From assembly GCF_902506505.1 (NCBI RefSeq), contig NZ_LR733406.1, positions 4,090,693-4,154,692 of the forward strand: 64,000 bases of DNA, written 5' to 3'. This document shows, one piece after another, positions 45,217 through 53,950 of this stretch (positions are counted from its first letter, which is position 1; the number at the start of each line of letters is the position of its first letter). The translations under genes were made by a program, and so were the position numbers. The stretch comes from Pseudomonas sp. 8AS. Lineage in GTDB: Bacteria; Pseudomonadota; Gammaproteobacteria; Pseudomonadales; Pseudomonadaceae. The notes below the pieces were generated by a model. That model saw only the letters and a list, made by a program, of their open reading frames with translations. It searched no databases and had not been told where the DNA came from.

Positions 45217-45242
45217 CGAACAGGCGCCGGGGCGCCTGTTCG
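45217..45242 (-). terminator. Hairpin after the DUF1329 gene
   Basis: CGAACAGGCGCC, GG, GGCGCCTGTTCG: 12-bp perfect arms. On the minus strand the hairpin is followed by CACTTT. It is placed to end the DUF1302-DUF1329 transcript. Confidence 0.6.
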
Positions 45243-45305
45243 GGGGCAAGTGTGCGGAGCAGGAGGCGTGGCGCCAGGCCGCTGGCCCGAGGCGCCGACA
45301 AGGCT

Positions 45306-46670
45306 CTACTGCGTGCCCTTGCGCCGCAGGCTGCCCGGGGTGAAGTAACTCTCCGGGGGCGCCGCCAGGAGGAACTGACGCGGCGCCTTCTCGTTGTTAC
45401 GCAGGCCGAGCACCGTATAACTGCGGGCGATCAGGTCGTGGAACACCAGATTCACCGGGGCGAGGGTGGGCACCTCGTAGGCGTTCTTGCTGAAGGCCAG
45501 GTTGACGTGCCACAGCTCGCCGCGGGCGTCGTAGTTTTCCACCATCAGGGCGTACCAGCTGTCCTCGTCGAGATAGAAGCGGCGCTTGGCGTGCACATGG
45601 CGCTGGCCGGGGCGCAGGGTCGCCTCGACCACCCACACGCGGTGCATTTCCCAGCGGGTCAGCGCGGGGTTGAGGTGGCCGGGCTTGAGCAGCTCGTCGG
45701 CCGGGCGCCCCGGCTGCTCCATGGCGTAGTTGTGGTAGGGCACCAGCAGGTTGCGCTTGCCGACCAGCTTCCAGTCGTAGCGGTCGGTGGCGCCGTTGTA
45801 CATGTCGGTGTCGTCGGCGTAGATGCCGTCGATCGGCGTGTCGTAGGCCAGGGTCGGCGCGCGGCGCACCCGGCGCTGACCGGGGTTGTAGATCCACGCC
45901 GAGCGCGGCTCGGCGACCTGGTCGATGGGCTCGTGCACCAGCAGTGCGCGGCCGACGTCACGCGAGGGCGGCAGCAGTTCGCTGGCATAGGCGTAGAGCT
46001 GGTTGTCCAGGCTGCCGGCATCCTTCTGCGGGTTGTAGTAGTTGGACAACAGCTGGATGCGCTCGCGCAGGATCGAGTAGCTGCCGCTGGCGGTGACCTG
46101 GGCGGTGACGGCCACCTCGTCGATATAGCGCCCCTGCCAGCGGGCGATGTGGTTCCAGATCGCCTCGCGGCCGTCCGCCGGGATCGGGAACGGAATGCCC
46201 GCGTAGGCACCGACCAGGCCGTTGCCGCCGGCGGCCAGGCTCGCCTGCTCGGCGTTGCGCCGGGTGTTGGCGTAGATCTGCGCCGGCGCGGCAAAGCTGC
46301 GATGACTGGGGTAGACCGGCACCTTGAAGCTCTGCGGGTAGGCCTTGAACAGCGCCTTGACTCCCTCGCTGAGATTGGCCGCATCGGCCTGCAGGCTCTG
46401 CGCATCGATCACCCGCAGCGGCTGCTCGCCGGCGAAGGGATCAACATGGAAACTGCCGGGGCCGCCGTAGCCGGCCGGGGCCTGGGTCAGGCCGCCAGTC
46501 CACGCGGGAATCCCCGCGCCGGCGTCGCCCTGGCGCTCGGCGCCGAAGGGCGTCAGTGAGGTGCCCAGCTGCGCCGCCTGCTCGGCGCCGACCTTGGCCA
46601 GGGCGGCCTGCGGCAGCAGCAGGCCGAGGGAAAGCAGGAGGCAACCGGCACGCAAAGCTTGTCTAGTCAT
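45306..46670 (-). CDS. DUF1329 periplasmic protein
   Basis: An exported protein of 454 residues with a signal peptide (~1-25, ending ALA-KV). DUF1329 hallmarks: LTPFGAERQGDAGAGIPAWTGG near the N-terminus, AGIPFPIP, and the late block RRFYLDEDSWYALMVENYDARGELW. DUF1329 proteins have a LolB/LolA-like all-beta fold and are always found with DUF1302 partners and often MMPL transporters; the cargo is unknown. It follows the DUF1302 gene after 14 bp in one operon. Confidence 0.92.
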   Translation of the reverse strand: MTRQALRAGCLLLSLGLLLPQAALAKVGAEQAAQLGTSLTPFGAERQGDAGAGIPAWTGGLTQAPAGYGGPGSFHVDPFAGEQPLRVIDAQSLQADAANLSEGVKALFKAYPQSFKVPVYPSHRSFAAPAQIYANTRRNAEQASLAAGGNGLVGAYAGIPFPIPADGREAIWNHIARWQGRYIDEVAVTAQVTASGSYSILRERIQLLSNYYNPQKDAGSLDNQLYAYASELLPPSRDVGRALLVHEPIDQVAEPRSAWIYNPGQRRVRRAPTLAYDTPIDGIYADDTDMYNGATDRYDWKLVGKRNLLVPYHNYAMEQPGRPADELLKPGHLNPALTRWEMHRVWVVEATLRPGQRHVHAKRRFYLDEDSWYALMVENYDARGELWHVNLAFSKNAYEVPTLAPVNLVFHDLIARSYTVLGLRNNEKAPRQFLLAAPPESYFTPGSLRRKGTQ

Positions 46671-46684
46671 GGGGGTTCCTGCCG

Positions 46685-48484
46685 TCAGAAGGAGTAGGAG
46701 AGGTTGAGGGCGACGTGGTCGCGGTCGATCAGCGCGTTGTCCTTGCGCGCGCCCCAGAACGAGGTGTAGCCGAGCTTGCCGGCCAGCTTCTGGCCGTACT
46801 TGGCGCCCAGTTCGAGGGTCGCCGACTTGCGCCCCTGGATGAAGTTCTCGTTGAGCGAGGGCGAGGTGCCGGACACGTCCTGACGGAAGGTCAGCCCCGG
46901 CAGCAGGTCGAAGTTCGGCCGCACGTCCTGGATCAGGCCGGAGAAGTTCACCGTGTAGCCCCAGGCGAAGGAGTCCAGGTAGGCGTAGTTGGCCGAGTCG
47001 AGCAGGCTGCCGGGGACATGGTTGAAGGCCACCTCGCCGAGCATGATCAAGTCATCCAGGCCCAGCAGCGGACCGAAGGTGTGGATGGTCGAGAGCGAGC
47101 CGGTGTACAGCTCGTGGCGCCGGTACAGGTCGATGCTGCGCCGCGGGTCGTTGGCCGAGGCGTCGCCGAACTCGCCCAAGTCGATGCTGCCGCCGCTCGC
47201 CCCGCCGGCGCCCAGCGCACCACCGGCCAGGGCCTCCAGCTCATAGATCATCGAGGGTTCCAGCGGCGCATTGGGCCGGTAGGCCAGCTCGCCGGCCACG
47301 CTGGTGTCGCCGAGGGTGCCGGACACGCTGAGGCCGAACAGGCGGATGTCCTCGGGGTAGATGAAGTCGTAGTAGGTGCTGTCGAGCAGGGCCAGGCCAT
47401 CGACCAGTGGCACCGAGGCCGGATCGAAGGCCTGGGCCAGGCCGCAGACCTCGCTGAAGCGCCCGCCCGTGCCAGCCGAACAGGCAAACGACTGGCCCTT
47501 CTGGATGCGCAGGAACGGCACCTTGCTGTGGTAGTTGAGGTAATACAGGCTGAATTCGGTGTTGTTCCAGTCCTCGGCCAGGTAGCGCAGGGCCACGCCG
47601 AACTGGCCGTCGTCGCGGGCATCGTGCTCCTCGCCATAGCGGGCGCCGGCGACTATGCCATTCTCGCCGTTGAGCCCCGGCACCAGCTCGGCCAGGGCGC
47701 CCAACTCGCCCCGCAGGTCGACCAGCACGCCGTTGCTGCCCTTGCCGAAGTAGTCCTGGTTGTTGAGGAAGGCGCCGGTGGGGATCAGCTCGTGGCCCTT
47801 CCACTCCAGGCCATAGAAGGCCTCGAGGTTGAACGCGTCGCTCAGGCCGAGCTGCGCCGAGACCATGTTGGTCGGCAGCAGGGCATCCTTGAGGCTGGCG
47901 TTGGGCAGCACCACCCGGCCGATGTCCACCGGGTTGATCACGTTGATGCCGTCGGCGTAGTAGATGCCCTCGCCCCAGTTGATCACCTGGCGGCCCAGGC
48001 GCAGGCTGGCCGGCATCTCGCCGAGATAGCGGTTGGTGTAGAGATACGCATCGAGCAGGCGCGCGCGGTGGCCGGCGCGGTTCTCCAGGTCCGAGGGGTA
48101 GCGCTGGTCGCTGTCGGTGTTGTGGGTGGCGAAGCCGTCGCCGCTGGGGTCGTGATCCATCAGCTGGCTGTCGTACCAGGCGGTGCCACGGACGAACAGG
48201 CCGTCCTGCTCGCTGCGCACGTGCAGCTCGGAGGTCAGCTTGAACTCGTTGGCGACGAAGCCGGTGTCGTAGTACTCGCTGCCGTCGTTGTTGTTGATGA
48301 AGACGTTCTGCCCGCCGCTCTCGATATGTTCGGGCGCGCTGGTGCGGTACACCGAGGTGAACTCGGCGACGCTCTCCAGCGAGGTCGTCAGATTGGCTCC
48401 CGTGTCGATCTCGAAAGCCTGCAGCTGTGTCCCCCACAGCCCCAGCCCAACTGCCAATGCCATCTTGCTTTTGTTGTATGACAT
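46685..48484 (-). CDS. DUF1302 outer-membrane protein
   Basis: 599 residues from the ATG at 48484 (AGGAGG 6 nt upstream). The signal peptide ends QLQA-FEID. The mature protein is a beta-barrel-like chain with many alternating aromatic/polar strands (RLGRQVINWGEGIYYADGINVINPVD is typical of DUF1302) and a C-terminal aromatic residue (LNLSYSF), as in outer-membrane barrels. With DUF1329 it is thought to form an envelope route for hydrophobic compounds. An AraC-type regulator is divergent. Confidence 0.92.
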   Translation of the reverse strand: MSYNKSKMALAVGLGLWGTQLQAFEIDTGANLTTSLESVAEFTSVYRTSAPEHIESGGQNVFINNNDGSEYYDTGFVANEFKLTSELHVRSEQDGLFVRGTAWYDSQLMDHDPSGDGFATHNTDSDQRYPSDLENRAGHRARLLDAYLYTNRYLGEMPASLRLGRQVINWGEGIYYADGINVINPVDIGRVVLPNASLKDALLPTNMVSAQLGLSDAFNLEAFYGLEWKGHELIPTGAFLNNQDYFGKGSNGVLVDLRGELGALAELVPGLNGENGIVAGARYGEEHDARDDGQFGVALRYLAEDWNNTEFSLYYLNYHSKVPFLRIQKGQSFACSAGTGGRFSEVCGLAQAFDPASVPLVDGLALLDSTYYDFIYPEDIRLFGLSVSGTLGDTSVAGELAYRPNAPLEPSMIYELEALAGGALGAGGASGGSIDLGEFGDASANDPRRSIDLYRRHELYTGSLSTIHTFGPLLGLDDLIMLGEVAFNHVPGSLLDSANYAYLDSFAWGYTVNFSGLIQDVRPNFDLLPGLTFRQDVSGTSPSLNENFIQGRKSATLELGAKYGQKLAGKLGYTSFWGARKDNALIDRDHVALNLSYSF

Positions 48485-48538
48485 ATGCCCCTCCTGAGTC
48501 CGGTTGAAATTAACGGCAACAAAAAAACCGGCATGGGG

Positions 48539-48577
48539 CCAAAACGGACAAAAAAGAGGGCTCAAAAGGTCCGTCAC
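48539..48577. promoter_or_regulatory. Inverted repeat in the DUF1302/AraC divergent promoter region
   Basis: ACGGAC (48544-48549) and GTCCGT (48569-48574) flank an A-rich centre in the 173-bp divergent gap. A candidate operator for the AraC-family protein; the short arms limit confidence. Confidence 0.3.
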
Positions 48578-48657
48578 ATTTACAAACACATTCCTCGCCC
48601 GGCATTTGCGGCACACTGCCCGACGACAACCGCTCGGGCAGTCAGGGGGCACCGGCC

Positions 48658-49695
48658 ATGAAACCCATCATCGATCCGCGCTATTCGGAGGCCTCGGCGC
48701 CGCCGCAGATCTCCCGCTTCCTGCTGCAGTACGCGCTCGCCTGCGGCCATGACCCGGCGCTGCTGTGCCGTGGCCTGGGCTTCGCCCCGGAGGATCTGCA
48801 ACGGCCGGACTACCGCCTGTCCTTCCGCCAGAGCTACCAGCTGGTGCGCCGCGCCCGGCAACTGCTCGGCGACAGCGGCCTGGGCCTGACCGTCGGCAGC
48901 CGGCAGACGCCGGTGTCCTGGGGCCTGGTGGGGCTGGCCATGCTGGCCAGCCCGGACCTGGGCACGGCGCTGCAGCTGGCGCTGCGCTACCAGTGGCACA
49001 TCGGCAGCCTGCTCGACTACCGCATGGAGCTGGCCGGCAACCAGGTGCAGGTCCATGCCACGCCGCGCTTCTTCGACCAGGAGGTGGCGGCGTTCTACCT
49101 GGAGGAGGCGTTTTCCAGCAGCCTGGCCATCGTGCGTTTTCTCACCGGCCAGGACCTCGTCGCCAGCCGCATCGAGGTGCAGCACCCCAGCCCGCCCCAT
49201 GCGCCGCGCTACGCCGAGCTGTTCCGCTGCCCGCTGCGCTTCGCCGGCGAGCACAACCTGATGCAGTTCCCGGCCAGCTGGCTGGCGTTGCCGCTGCCGA
49301 CCCGCGACGACTATGTCGTCGCCGAGACCTGCCTGCTGCTGGACGCCACCAACCGCCAGGACCAGGGCCTGAGCGACCTGGTCGAAACCATCGAGCGCGA
49401 GGTGCGCAAGCACCTCGGCGCGCCGCCTTCGCTGAGCCAGCTGGCCAGCCAGTTGAACCTGAGCGAGCGCACCCTGCGCCGGCGCATCGGCGAGGCGGGC
49501 CTGAGCTACCACGGCATAGTCGACGAGCTGCGCCGCACCCGCGCCCTGCAACTGCTCGGCCAGCACGACAACCGCCTGATCGACGTGGCCTGCGCCACCG
49601 GCTTCAGCGACGTGCGCAACTTCCGCCGCGCCTTCAAGCGCTGGACCGGCCTGACCCCGCGCACGGCGAAGCAGCGGATCGCCGCAGAGCCCTAG
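48658..49695 (+). CDS. AraC-family regulator with Arabinose_bd-type N-terminal domain
   Basis: 345 residues. The N-terminal ~20-210 region matches the 'arabinose-binding-type' ligand domain of OruR/ArgR-like AraC proteins (FLLQYALACGHDPALLCRGLG, VSWGLVGLAMLASPDLGTAL). The C-terminal ~245-340 has the two helix-turn-helix motifs: LASQLNLSERTLRRRIGEAG and DVACATGFSDVRNFRRAFKRWTG. It probably controls the divergent DUF1302/DUF1329 operon in response to a lipid-like or aromatic ligand, which is unknown. Confidence 0.92.
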   Translation: MKPIIDPRYSEASAPPQISRFLLQYALACGHDPALLCRGLGFAPEDLQRPDYRLSFRQSYQLVRRARQLLGDSGLGLTVGSRQTPVSWGLVGLAMLASPDLGTALQLALRYQWHIGSLLDYRMELAGNQVQVHATPRFFDQEVAAFYLEEAFSSSLAIVRFLTGQDLVASRIEVQHPSPPHAPRYAELFRCPLRFAGEHNLMQFPASWLALPLPTRDDYVVAETCLLLDATNRQDQGLSDLVETIEREVRKHLGAPPSLSQLASQLNLSERTLRRRIGEAGLSYHGIVDELRRTRALQLLGQHDNRLIDVACATGFSDVRNFRRAFKRWTGLTPRTAKQRIAAEP

Positions 49696-49725
49696 GCCGC
49701 AGCGACCCGCCACGGCGCAACCGGT

Positions 49726-51003
49726 TCAGGACTCCCGATACACCGGCCAGCGCTCGACGATCCGGCCGCCGCGCACGGCCAGCAGGTCGCCGAACTGCAG
49801 CAGCACCGCCTCGCTCTGGGTCGGCCGCAGGAACACCTGGTCGTCCACCGCCAGCCCCACCGCCGGAGAGCCGTTGACCAGTTCCTGGTTCGAGCTGCGC
49901 CCGTACAGGCCACTCAGTTGCAGCCCGGCGGGCGACACCGGGTCGGCCATCCAGTTGCCGCCATAGATGAAGAAGGTTTCGCGCTGGTTGACGTCCCACC
50001 AGGACAGCAGCCGCGACTGCTCATCCAGCGCCGGGATGCGCAGCGCCCCGGTGTGCTTGAGCACCGGCGTGGCGATATAGACGGCTGGCACATGCTCCTG
50101 CAACGACGGCAGGTCGTAATGGCTCGGCTTGAGCAGGCCGGTGCCGATCGCCACCTCGCTGCTCAGCGACTCGCGCTCATGGGCGCGGTAGCTGGGGCTG
50201 CCGGCGGTGTTCAGGGTCAGCCCCGCGCGCCACAGGGCCGGGAAGCGCTGGCGGGTGAAGTCCACCTGGCGTTGGTACAGCGCCATCACCTTGGCCAGCA
50301 GCTCGTCCTGGGTGCCGAGCAGCTCCGGCAGGTTCATGCCGACGAACGGGTCGTAGCCCATGAAGCCGGCGAACTCCAGGTGCTGCGGGTGATCCGCGAT
50401 CAGCTGCAGCAGCGGCGCCAGCGCCTGGCTGTCGCCCACACCGCCGCGATGCAGGCCGACGTCCAGCTCGATGTTGATGCGCAGCCGCGTGCCCAGCCCC
50501 TGGCCCAGTGCCAGGTACTGTTGCAGGCGCGCGGGGGTGTCGATCAGCCATTGCAACTGGCGGGCCGGGTCGAAGGGGCCGCGGTGCCGCTGGTAGAACA
50601 GCTGCGCCGAGCGTACCGGCAACGGCTTGCCGAGCAGGATGTCGGCCTCGGGAAACAGGCGCGCATCGTGATTGAGAAAGGGCTGGTGGAAGGACATCAG
50701 CCGCCGGGTGCCGATGCGCTCGCCGATGTAGCGCAACAGGTCGGGCGCCGGCAGCGACTTTTCCACCAGGCGCAGCTGCTTGCCGCTGCGCGCGAGGAAC
50801 CGGCGCACCACCTCGATGTTGTGGTCGAGCCGGTCGAGGTCGATCACCAGCGCCGGGCGCATCGGCCCGCGGGCCTTGAGCTCCTGGTTCAGTGCCTGGA
50901 AATAGGCGTCGTGCGGCTGGCCCCGGTCACCCGGACGCAGCCAGGCGGCGGCCAGCAGCCCGCCGGCACCCAGACCGGCCAATACGAAAGAACGTCGCTT
51001 CAT
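49726..51003 (-). CDS. Exported DSD1/D-threonine-aldolase-like PLP enzyme
   Basis: A fold-type III PLP protein of 425 residues. The N-terminus MKRRSFVLAGLGAGGLLAAAW looks like a Tat/Sec signal with a twin Arg, so it acts in the periplasm or is membrane-tethered. The alanine-racemase-type N-terminal barrel has ALVIDLDRLDHNI and the likely PLP lysine K82 (VEKSLPAP). The C-terminal D-serine dehydratase-like domain ends with QFGDLLAVRGGRIVERWPVY. Substrate unknown, possibly a D-amino acid or hydroxy-amino acid. It is last in a three-gene operon with a flavoprotein oxidase and a cytochrome. Confidence 0.83.
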   Translation of the reverse strand: MKRRSFVLAGLGAGGLLAAAWLRPGDRGQPHDAYFQALNQELKARGPMRPALVIDLDRLDHNIEVVRRFLARSGKQLRLVEKSLPAPDLLRYIGERIGTRRLMSFHQPFLNHDARLFPEADILLGKPLPVRSAQLFYQRHRGPFDPARQLQWLIDTPARLQQYLALGQGLGTRLRINIELDVGLHRGGVGDSQALAPLLQLIADHPQHLEFAGFMGYDPFVGMNLPELLGTQDELLAKVMALYQRQVDFTRQRFPALWRAGLTLNTAGSPSYRAHERESLSSEVAIGTGLLKPSHYDLPSLQEHVPAVYIATPVLKHTGALRIPALDEQSRLLSWWDVNQRETFFIYGGNWMADPVSPAGLQLSGLYGRSSNQELVNGSPAVGLAVDDQVFLRPTQSEAVLLQFGDLLAVRGGRIVERWPVYRES

Positions 51004-51012
51004 CTACTTCCC

Positions 51013-52407
51013 TCAGGCGAGACCGAACAGGCCGGCCAGGTGCGCGTTGACGAAGCGGCCGCGCGGGTCCAGCGCCTGGCGCACCTCGGTGAATGCCTGC
51101 CAGCGCGGGTACAGCGCCTGCAGCTGGCGGGCGCCCAGGCTGTGCAACTTGCCCCAATGCGGGCGCCCCTGGTACTTCCAGAAGATCGGCTCGATCGCGG
51201 CGAAGAAGTTGTGATGGTCCATCGCATAGTGCTGGTGCACCGAGATCGCACAACTGTCGCGCCCCTCGAACATGCTCAGGGGAATGTCGTCGGCCTTGAC
51301 GTAGCGGTACTCGATGGGGAACCAGGTGCGCAGGTTGCCGTCGTCGATGCGCTTGAGGATCTCGCGCAGGCAGGCCGGGCCGTGTTCGGCCGGCACCGAG
51401 TACTCCATCTCGTTGAAACGCACGTTGCGCACATTGGCGAAGATTTCATGGGAGTCGCCCACCCGCTCCTCGAAGCTGGCCAGATGACGCATGTTGTTCA
51501 ACAGGCTGCGGCGCAGCTCGGGGTAATCGCTCAGGTGCTTGTCCAGCCCCTCGATCAGCCCGATGAAGCCGTTGCCGCCCTCCTCGTCCGGCGGTAGCGG
51601 CGGCGTGCTCGGGTCCTCGGTCTCGTTCAACGCCACCGCCAGCGCGTAGTCGGAATGGGTGACCACCAGCATTTCCCAGTGCTGGTTGTCGCGCTTGAGG
51701 TTGTCGACGTCCTCCAGCAGCTCTTCGGTCCTGGCGAGCCACTGGCGCTCGCGCAGCCGGTAGGCGCCGCGGTTCTGCAGGCGCACGCGGGTCACCACAC
51801 CCAACGCGCCGAGCGACACGCGCGCGGCGTCGAACAGCTCAGGGTTGCGCTCGCGACTGCAGTCGAGCACCTCGCCGGCGGCGCTGACCAGTTGCAGCCC
51901 GCAGACCTGGGCGGAATAGGAGCCGAAAGCGATGCCGGTGCCATGGGTCGAGGTGGCGATCGCCCCGGCCAGCGTCTGGTAATCGATGTCGGCCATGTTG
52001 ATCAGCGCCTGGCCGACCGCCTGCAGCGGCGCGCCCATCTGTGCCATCGGCGTGCCGCCGGCGAACTCGGCCTGCAGAGTCTGTCGGTCATGCGCCAACA
52101 GCCCGGAGAAGTGGCTGAGCGAGAGCAGGGTGCCGTCGGTGGGCACCAGCGCACTGAAGGAATGCCCCGAGCCGACCGGGCGGATCTTGCCCGGCGCCTG
52201 GCGGATGACCTGGACCAGTTCGTCGAGGCTCGCTGGCGCCAGCCGCTCCAGCGGCAGGCAGCTCTGCGCCCCGGACCAGTTGCGCCAGGGCATGGGACGC
52301 GGCGTACTTGCCGAATCGGCCCACAGCGAGCGGGCCGGCAACGCCAGGCAGGCGCCCAGCAGGCTGGCACGCTGCAACAGCTGACGGCGGGAGAACGGCT
52401 GGCCCAT
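51013..52407 (-). CDS. Exported D-arabinono-1,4-lactone oxidase-type FAD enzyme
   Basis: A 464-residue flavoprotein of the vanillyl-alcohol-oxidase/aldonolactone-oxidase family. A twin-arginine leader (SRRQLLQRASLLGACLA) predicts Tat export. The FAD loop PVGSGHSFSALV has the His to which FAD is covalently bound in the family. TLAGAIATSTHGTG and the C-terminal HWGKLHSLG with the catalytic Lys-x-His are typical of ALO/gulonolactone oxidases. Electrons could pass to the lipoprotein cytochrome encoded just upstream. The substrate is not established. The stop is 9 bp before the PLP gene. Confidence 0.88.
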   Translation of the reverse strand: MGQPFSRRQLLQRASLLGACLALPARSLWADSASTPRPMPWRNWSGAQSCLPLERLAPASLDELVQVIRQAPGKIRPVGSGHSFSALVPTDGTLLSLSHFSGLLAHDRQTLQAEFAGGTPMAQMGAPLQAVGQALINMADIDYQTLAGAIATSTHGTGIAFGSYSAQVCGLQLVSAAGEVLDCSRERNPELFDAARVSLGALGVVTRVRLQNRGAYRLRERQWLARTEELLEDVDNLKRDNQHWEMLVVTHSDYALAVALNETEDPSTPPLPPDEEGGNGFIGLIEGLDKHLSDYPELRRSLLNNMRHLASFEERVGDSHEIFANVRNVRFNEMEYSVPAEHGPACLREILKRIDDGNLRTWFPIEYRYVKADDIPLSMFEGRDSCAISVHQHYAMDHHNFFAAIEPIFWKYQGRPHWGKLHSLGARQLQALYPRWQAFTEVRQALDPRGRFVNAHLAGLFGLA

Positions 52408-52408
52408 G

Positions 52409-52783
52409 TCAGCGGCCCTCCGCCGGCTTCGCCGTCGACATGAACTCGATCAGCGCCTGGAACTCCTCTGCCGTGCACTGCATGCACAGCCCCATCGGCG
52501 GCATGCCCTGGAAGCCATTGATGCTGTGCTCCAGCAGGGTATCCAGGCCCTTGGCCAGGCGCGGCGTCCAGGCCACGGCATCGCCGGTCAGCGGCGCGCC
52601 GGCGGCCGGGTTGGCATGGCACTGCCGGCAGCTGGCGCCGTACAGCTGCGCCAGCGCCGCATCGGCCGGCACGGCCTGCGCGGCGTCCGCACGGGCCGGC
52701 GGGGCCTCCTCGCCACAACCACCGAGCAGCGCACACAGCCCCAGCACGAGCGCCCTCCGGCCCCAGTTCTGCCCTGCCTGCAT
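52409..52783 (-). CDS. Small lipoprotein c-type cytochrome
   Basis: 124 residues. The signal ends in lipobox LLGGC, so it is probably lipid-anchored. It has a single heme-c motif CRQCH and a distal Met in GMPPMG, a class I cytochrome c. A second cysteine pair CMQC lies close to the C-terminus. The ATG at 52783 is chosen because GGAGG lies 5 nt upstream; more upstream ATGs lack an RBS. It heads the trio with the lactone-oxidase-like enzyme (1-bp gap) and would be its electron acceptor. Confidence 0.85.
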   Translation of the reverse strand: MQAGQNWGRRALVLGLCALLGGCGEEAPPARADAAQAVPADAALAQLYGASCRQCHANPAAGAPLTGDAVAWTPRLAKGLDTLLEHSINGFQGMPPMGLCMQCTAEEFQALIEFMSTAKPAEGR

Positions 52784-52987
52784 AGATCCCTCCGAACGCC
52801 TGTTCATTTCGATGCCATTCACACTAAAACAGCGTCGCCTGGCGTATGAGGTCTCAAACGGCCAGCCAGGAACAGGGAAACGGCCAACACCCGCGGCATG
52901 CGAGCCTGACATTCGCCTGGTGCGGGACGCGGCACTTGCAGGTATCTTCGGCGCCTCCCCCGCCTTCCTCGAGGAGCTGCCTGCACC

Positions 52988-53560
52988 ATGAACCGCCGCT
53001 TAATCCGGGCCGCCCTCCTCTGCACCACCACCCTGGGCGCGGCCACCGCGCTGGCCAAGGTGGAAGTGGAGGCCGTGCAGCACCAGAGCATTGGCCGCAT
53101 GCTGGTGGCCAAGGTCTCGGAAGACATCGCCCCCGGCGACTACGAGGCGCTGCTGCAGGGCATCAAGGGCAATCCGGGGCAGTTCGCGCAGAAAGTCGTG
53201 CTGCTCGACAGCATCGGCGGCGGCGTGCAGGAGGCCATCCGCATGGGCCGCCTGCTGCGCGAGACCGGCTTCAGCACCCTGGTGCCGTCCACCGGAGTCT
53301 GCCAGGGCAGCTGCGTCTATCTGCTGGCGGCCGGCCGCACCAGGACCGTGCGCGGCTATGTCGGCATCCACCGGCCCTATTACCCGAACGGCGATTCGGC
53401 CCGCGCCGAGTCGGCGGCCAACGGAGTCCGCTACAACCCGGCGGCCTACCTCCAGGAAATGAGCATCCCGAGCAGCCTGGTCGCGCAGATGCACAGCATC
53501 GACCCGCAGCGCATGCATGTGCTCTCGCCCGAGGAGCTCGCCAGGTACCGGCTGAACTGA
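52988..53560 (+). CDS. Periplasmic ClpP/crotonase-fold protein of unknown function
   Basis: 190 residues with a signal peptide (~1-23, ALA-KV). The core LLDSIGGGVQEAIRMGRLLRETGF followed by GVCQGSCVYLLAAG and GIHRPYY matches the ClpP-like periplasmic group (COG3904 type). S108 sits where the protease nucleophile lies and H128 follows; two Cys residues (C105, C109) bracket the Ser. It could be a protease or an inactive binding protein. It is isolated between the redox trio and the copper genes. Confidence 0.75.
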   Translation: MNRRLIRAALLCTTTLGAATALAKVEVEAVQHQSIGRMLVAKVSEDIAPGDYEALLQGIKGNPGQFAQKVVLLDSIGGGVQEAIRMGRLLRETGFSTLVPSTGVCQGSCVYLLAAGRTRTVRGYVGIHRPYYPNGDSARAESAANGVRYNPAAYLQEMSIPSSLVAQMHSIDPQRMHVLSPEELARYRLN

Positions 53561-53573
53561 TCGGCAGCCGGCG

Positions 53574-53843
53574 TCACCGGCAGCAGCAGCCGGAGCCGCC
53601 ACAGCCAGTGGGCTGGCGGGCCTCGGCCGGGCTGCCGGGGCCGAGCACGCGGGCCCGGTAGCCGGCCTGCTGCAGGGCGGCCAGCAGTTCCCGACTGTCG
53701 ACTTCCGCCTCGACCCCAACCCTGCCGCCAGCCAGGTCGACCCGTACCTCGCCGACGCCAGCGAGCGAACCCAGCGCGGCGCCGACCCGCTTGACGCAGG
53801 CGCCACAGCTCATGCCGTCGACCTGCAGTTCGATAGTCTTCAT
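53574..53843 (-). CDS. copZ: Copper chaperone CopZ-like HMA-domain protein
   Basis: 89 residues; the ATG at 53843 has AAGGGGGA 8 nt upstream. One HMA domain with MSCGACVKRV, the MxCxxC copper site, and LLAALQQAGYRARVL. The tail is unusual: GCGGSGCCCR adds four Cys that may bind extra metal. It carries Cu(I) to the adjacent P-type ATPase. A MerR/CueR-type operator sits 70-95 nt before the start, giving the gene its own copper-induced promoter. Confidence 0.92.
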   Translation of the reverse strand: MKTIELQVDGMSCGACVKRVGAALGSLAGVGEVRVDLAGGRVGVEAEVDSRELLAALQQAGYRARVLGPGSPAEARQPTGCGGSGCCCR

Positions 53844-53913
53844 CACACATTCCCCCTTGAGCGTTGAGCGTGGTCGGCACCGGCGCAGTTCGCCGGGCCT
53901 TGCACTGATCCTC

Positions 53914-53936
53914 GACCTTGCCACGATGGCAAGGTC
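53914..53936 (-). promoter_or_regulatory. CueR/MerR-type operator-promoter of the copper chaperone gene
   Basis: GACCTTGCCA-CGA-TGGCAAGGTC, a near-perfect palindrome. On the minus strand TTGACC (-35) and GAGGAT (-10) are separated by 19 bp, the long spacer typical of MerR-family copper activators. The regulator gene is not in the window. Confidence 0.75.
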
Positions 53937-53950
53937 AAGCACCTCCGCCC

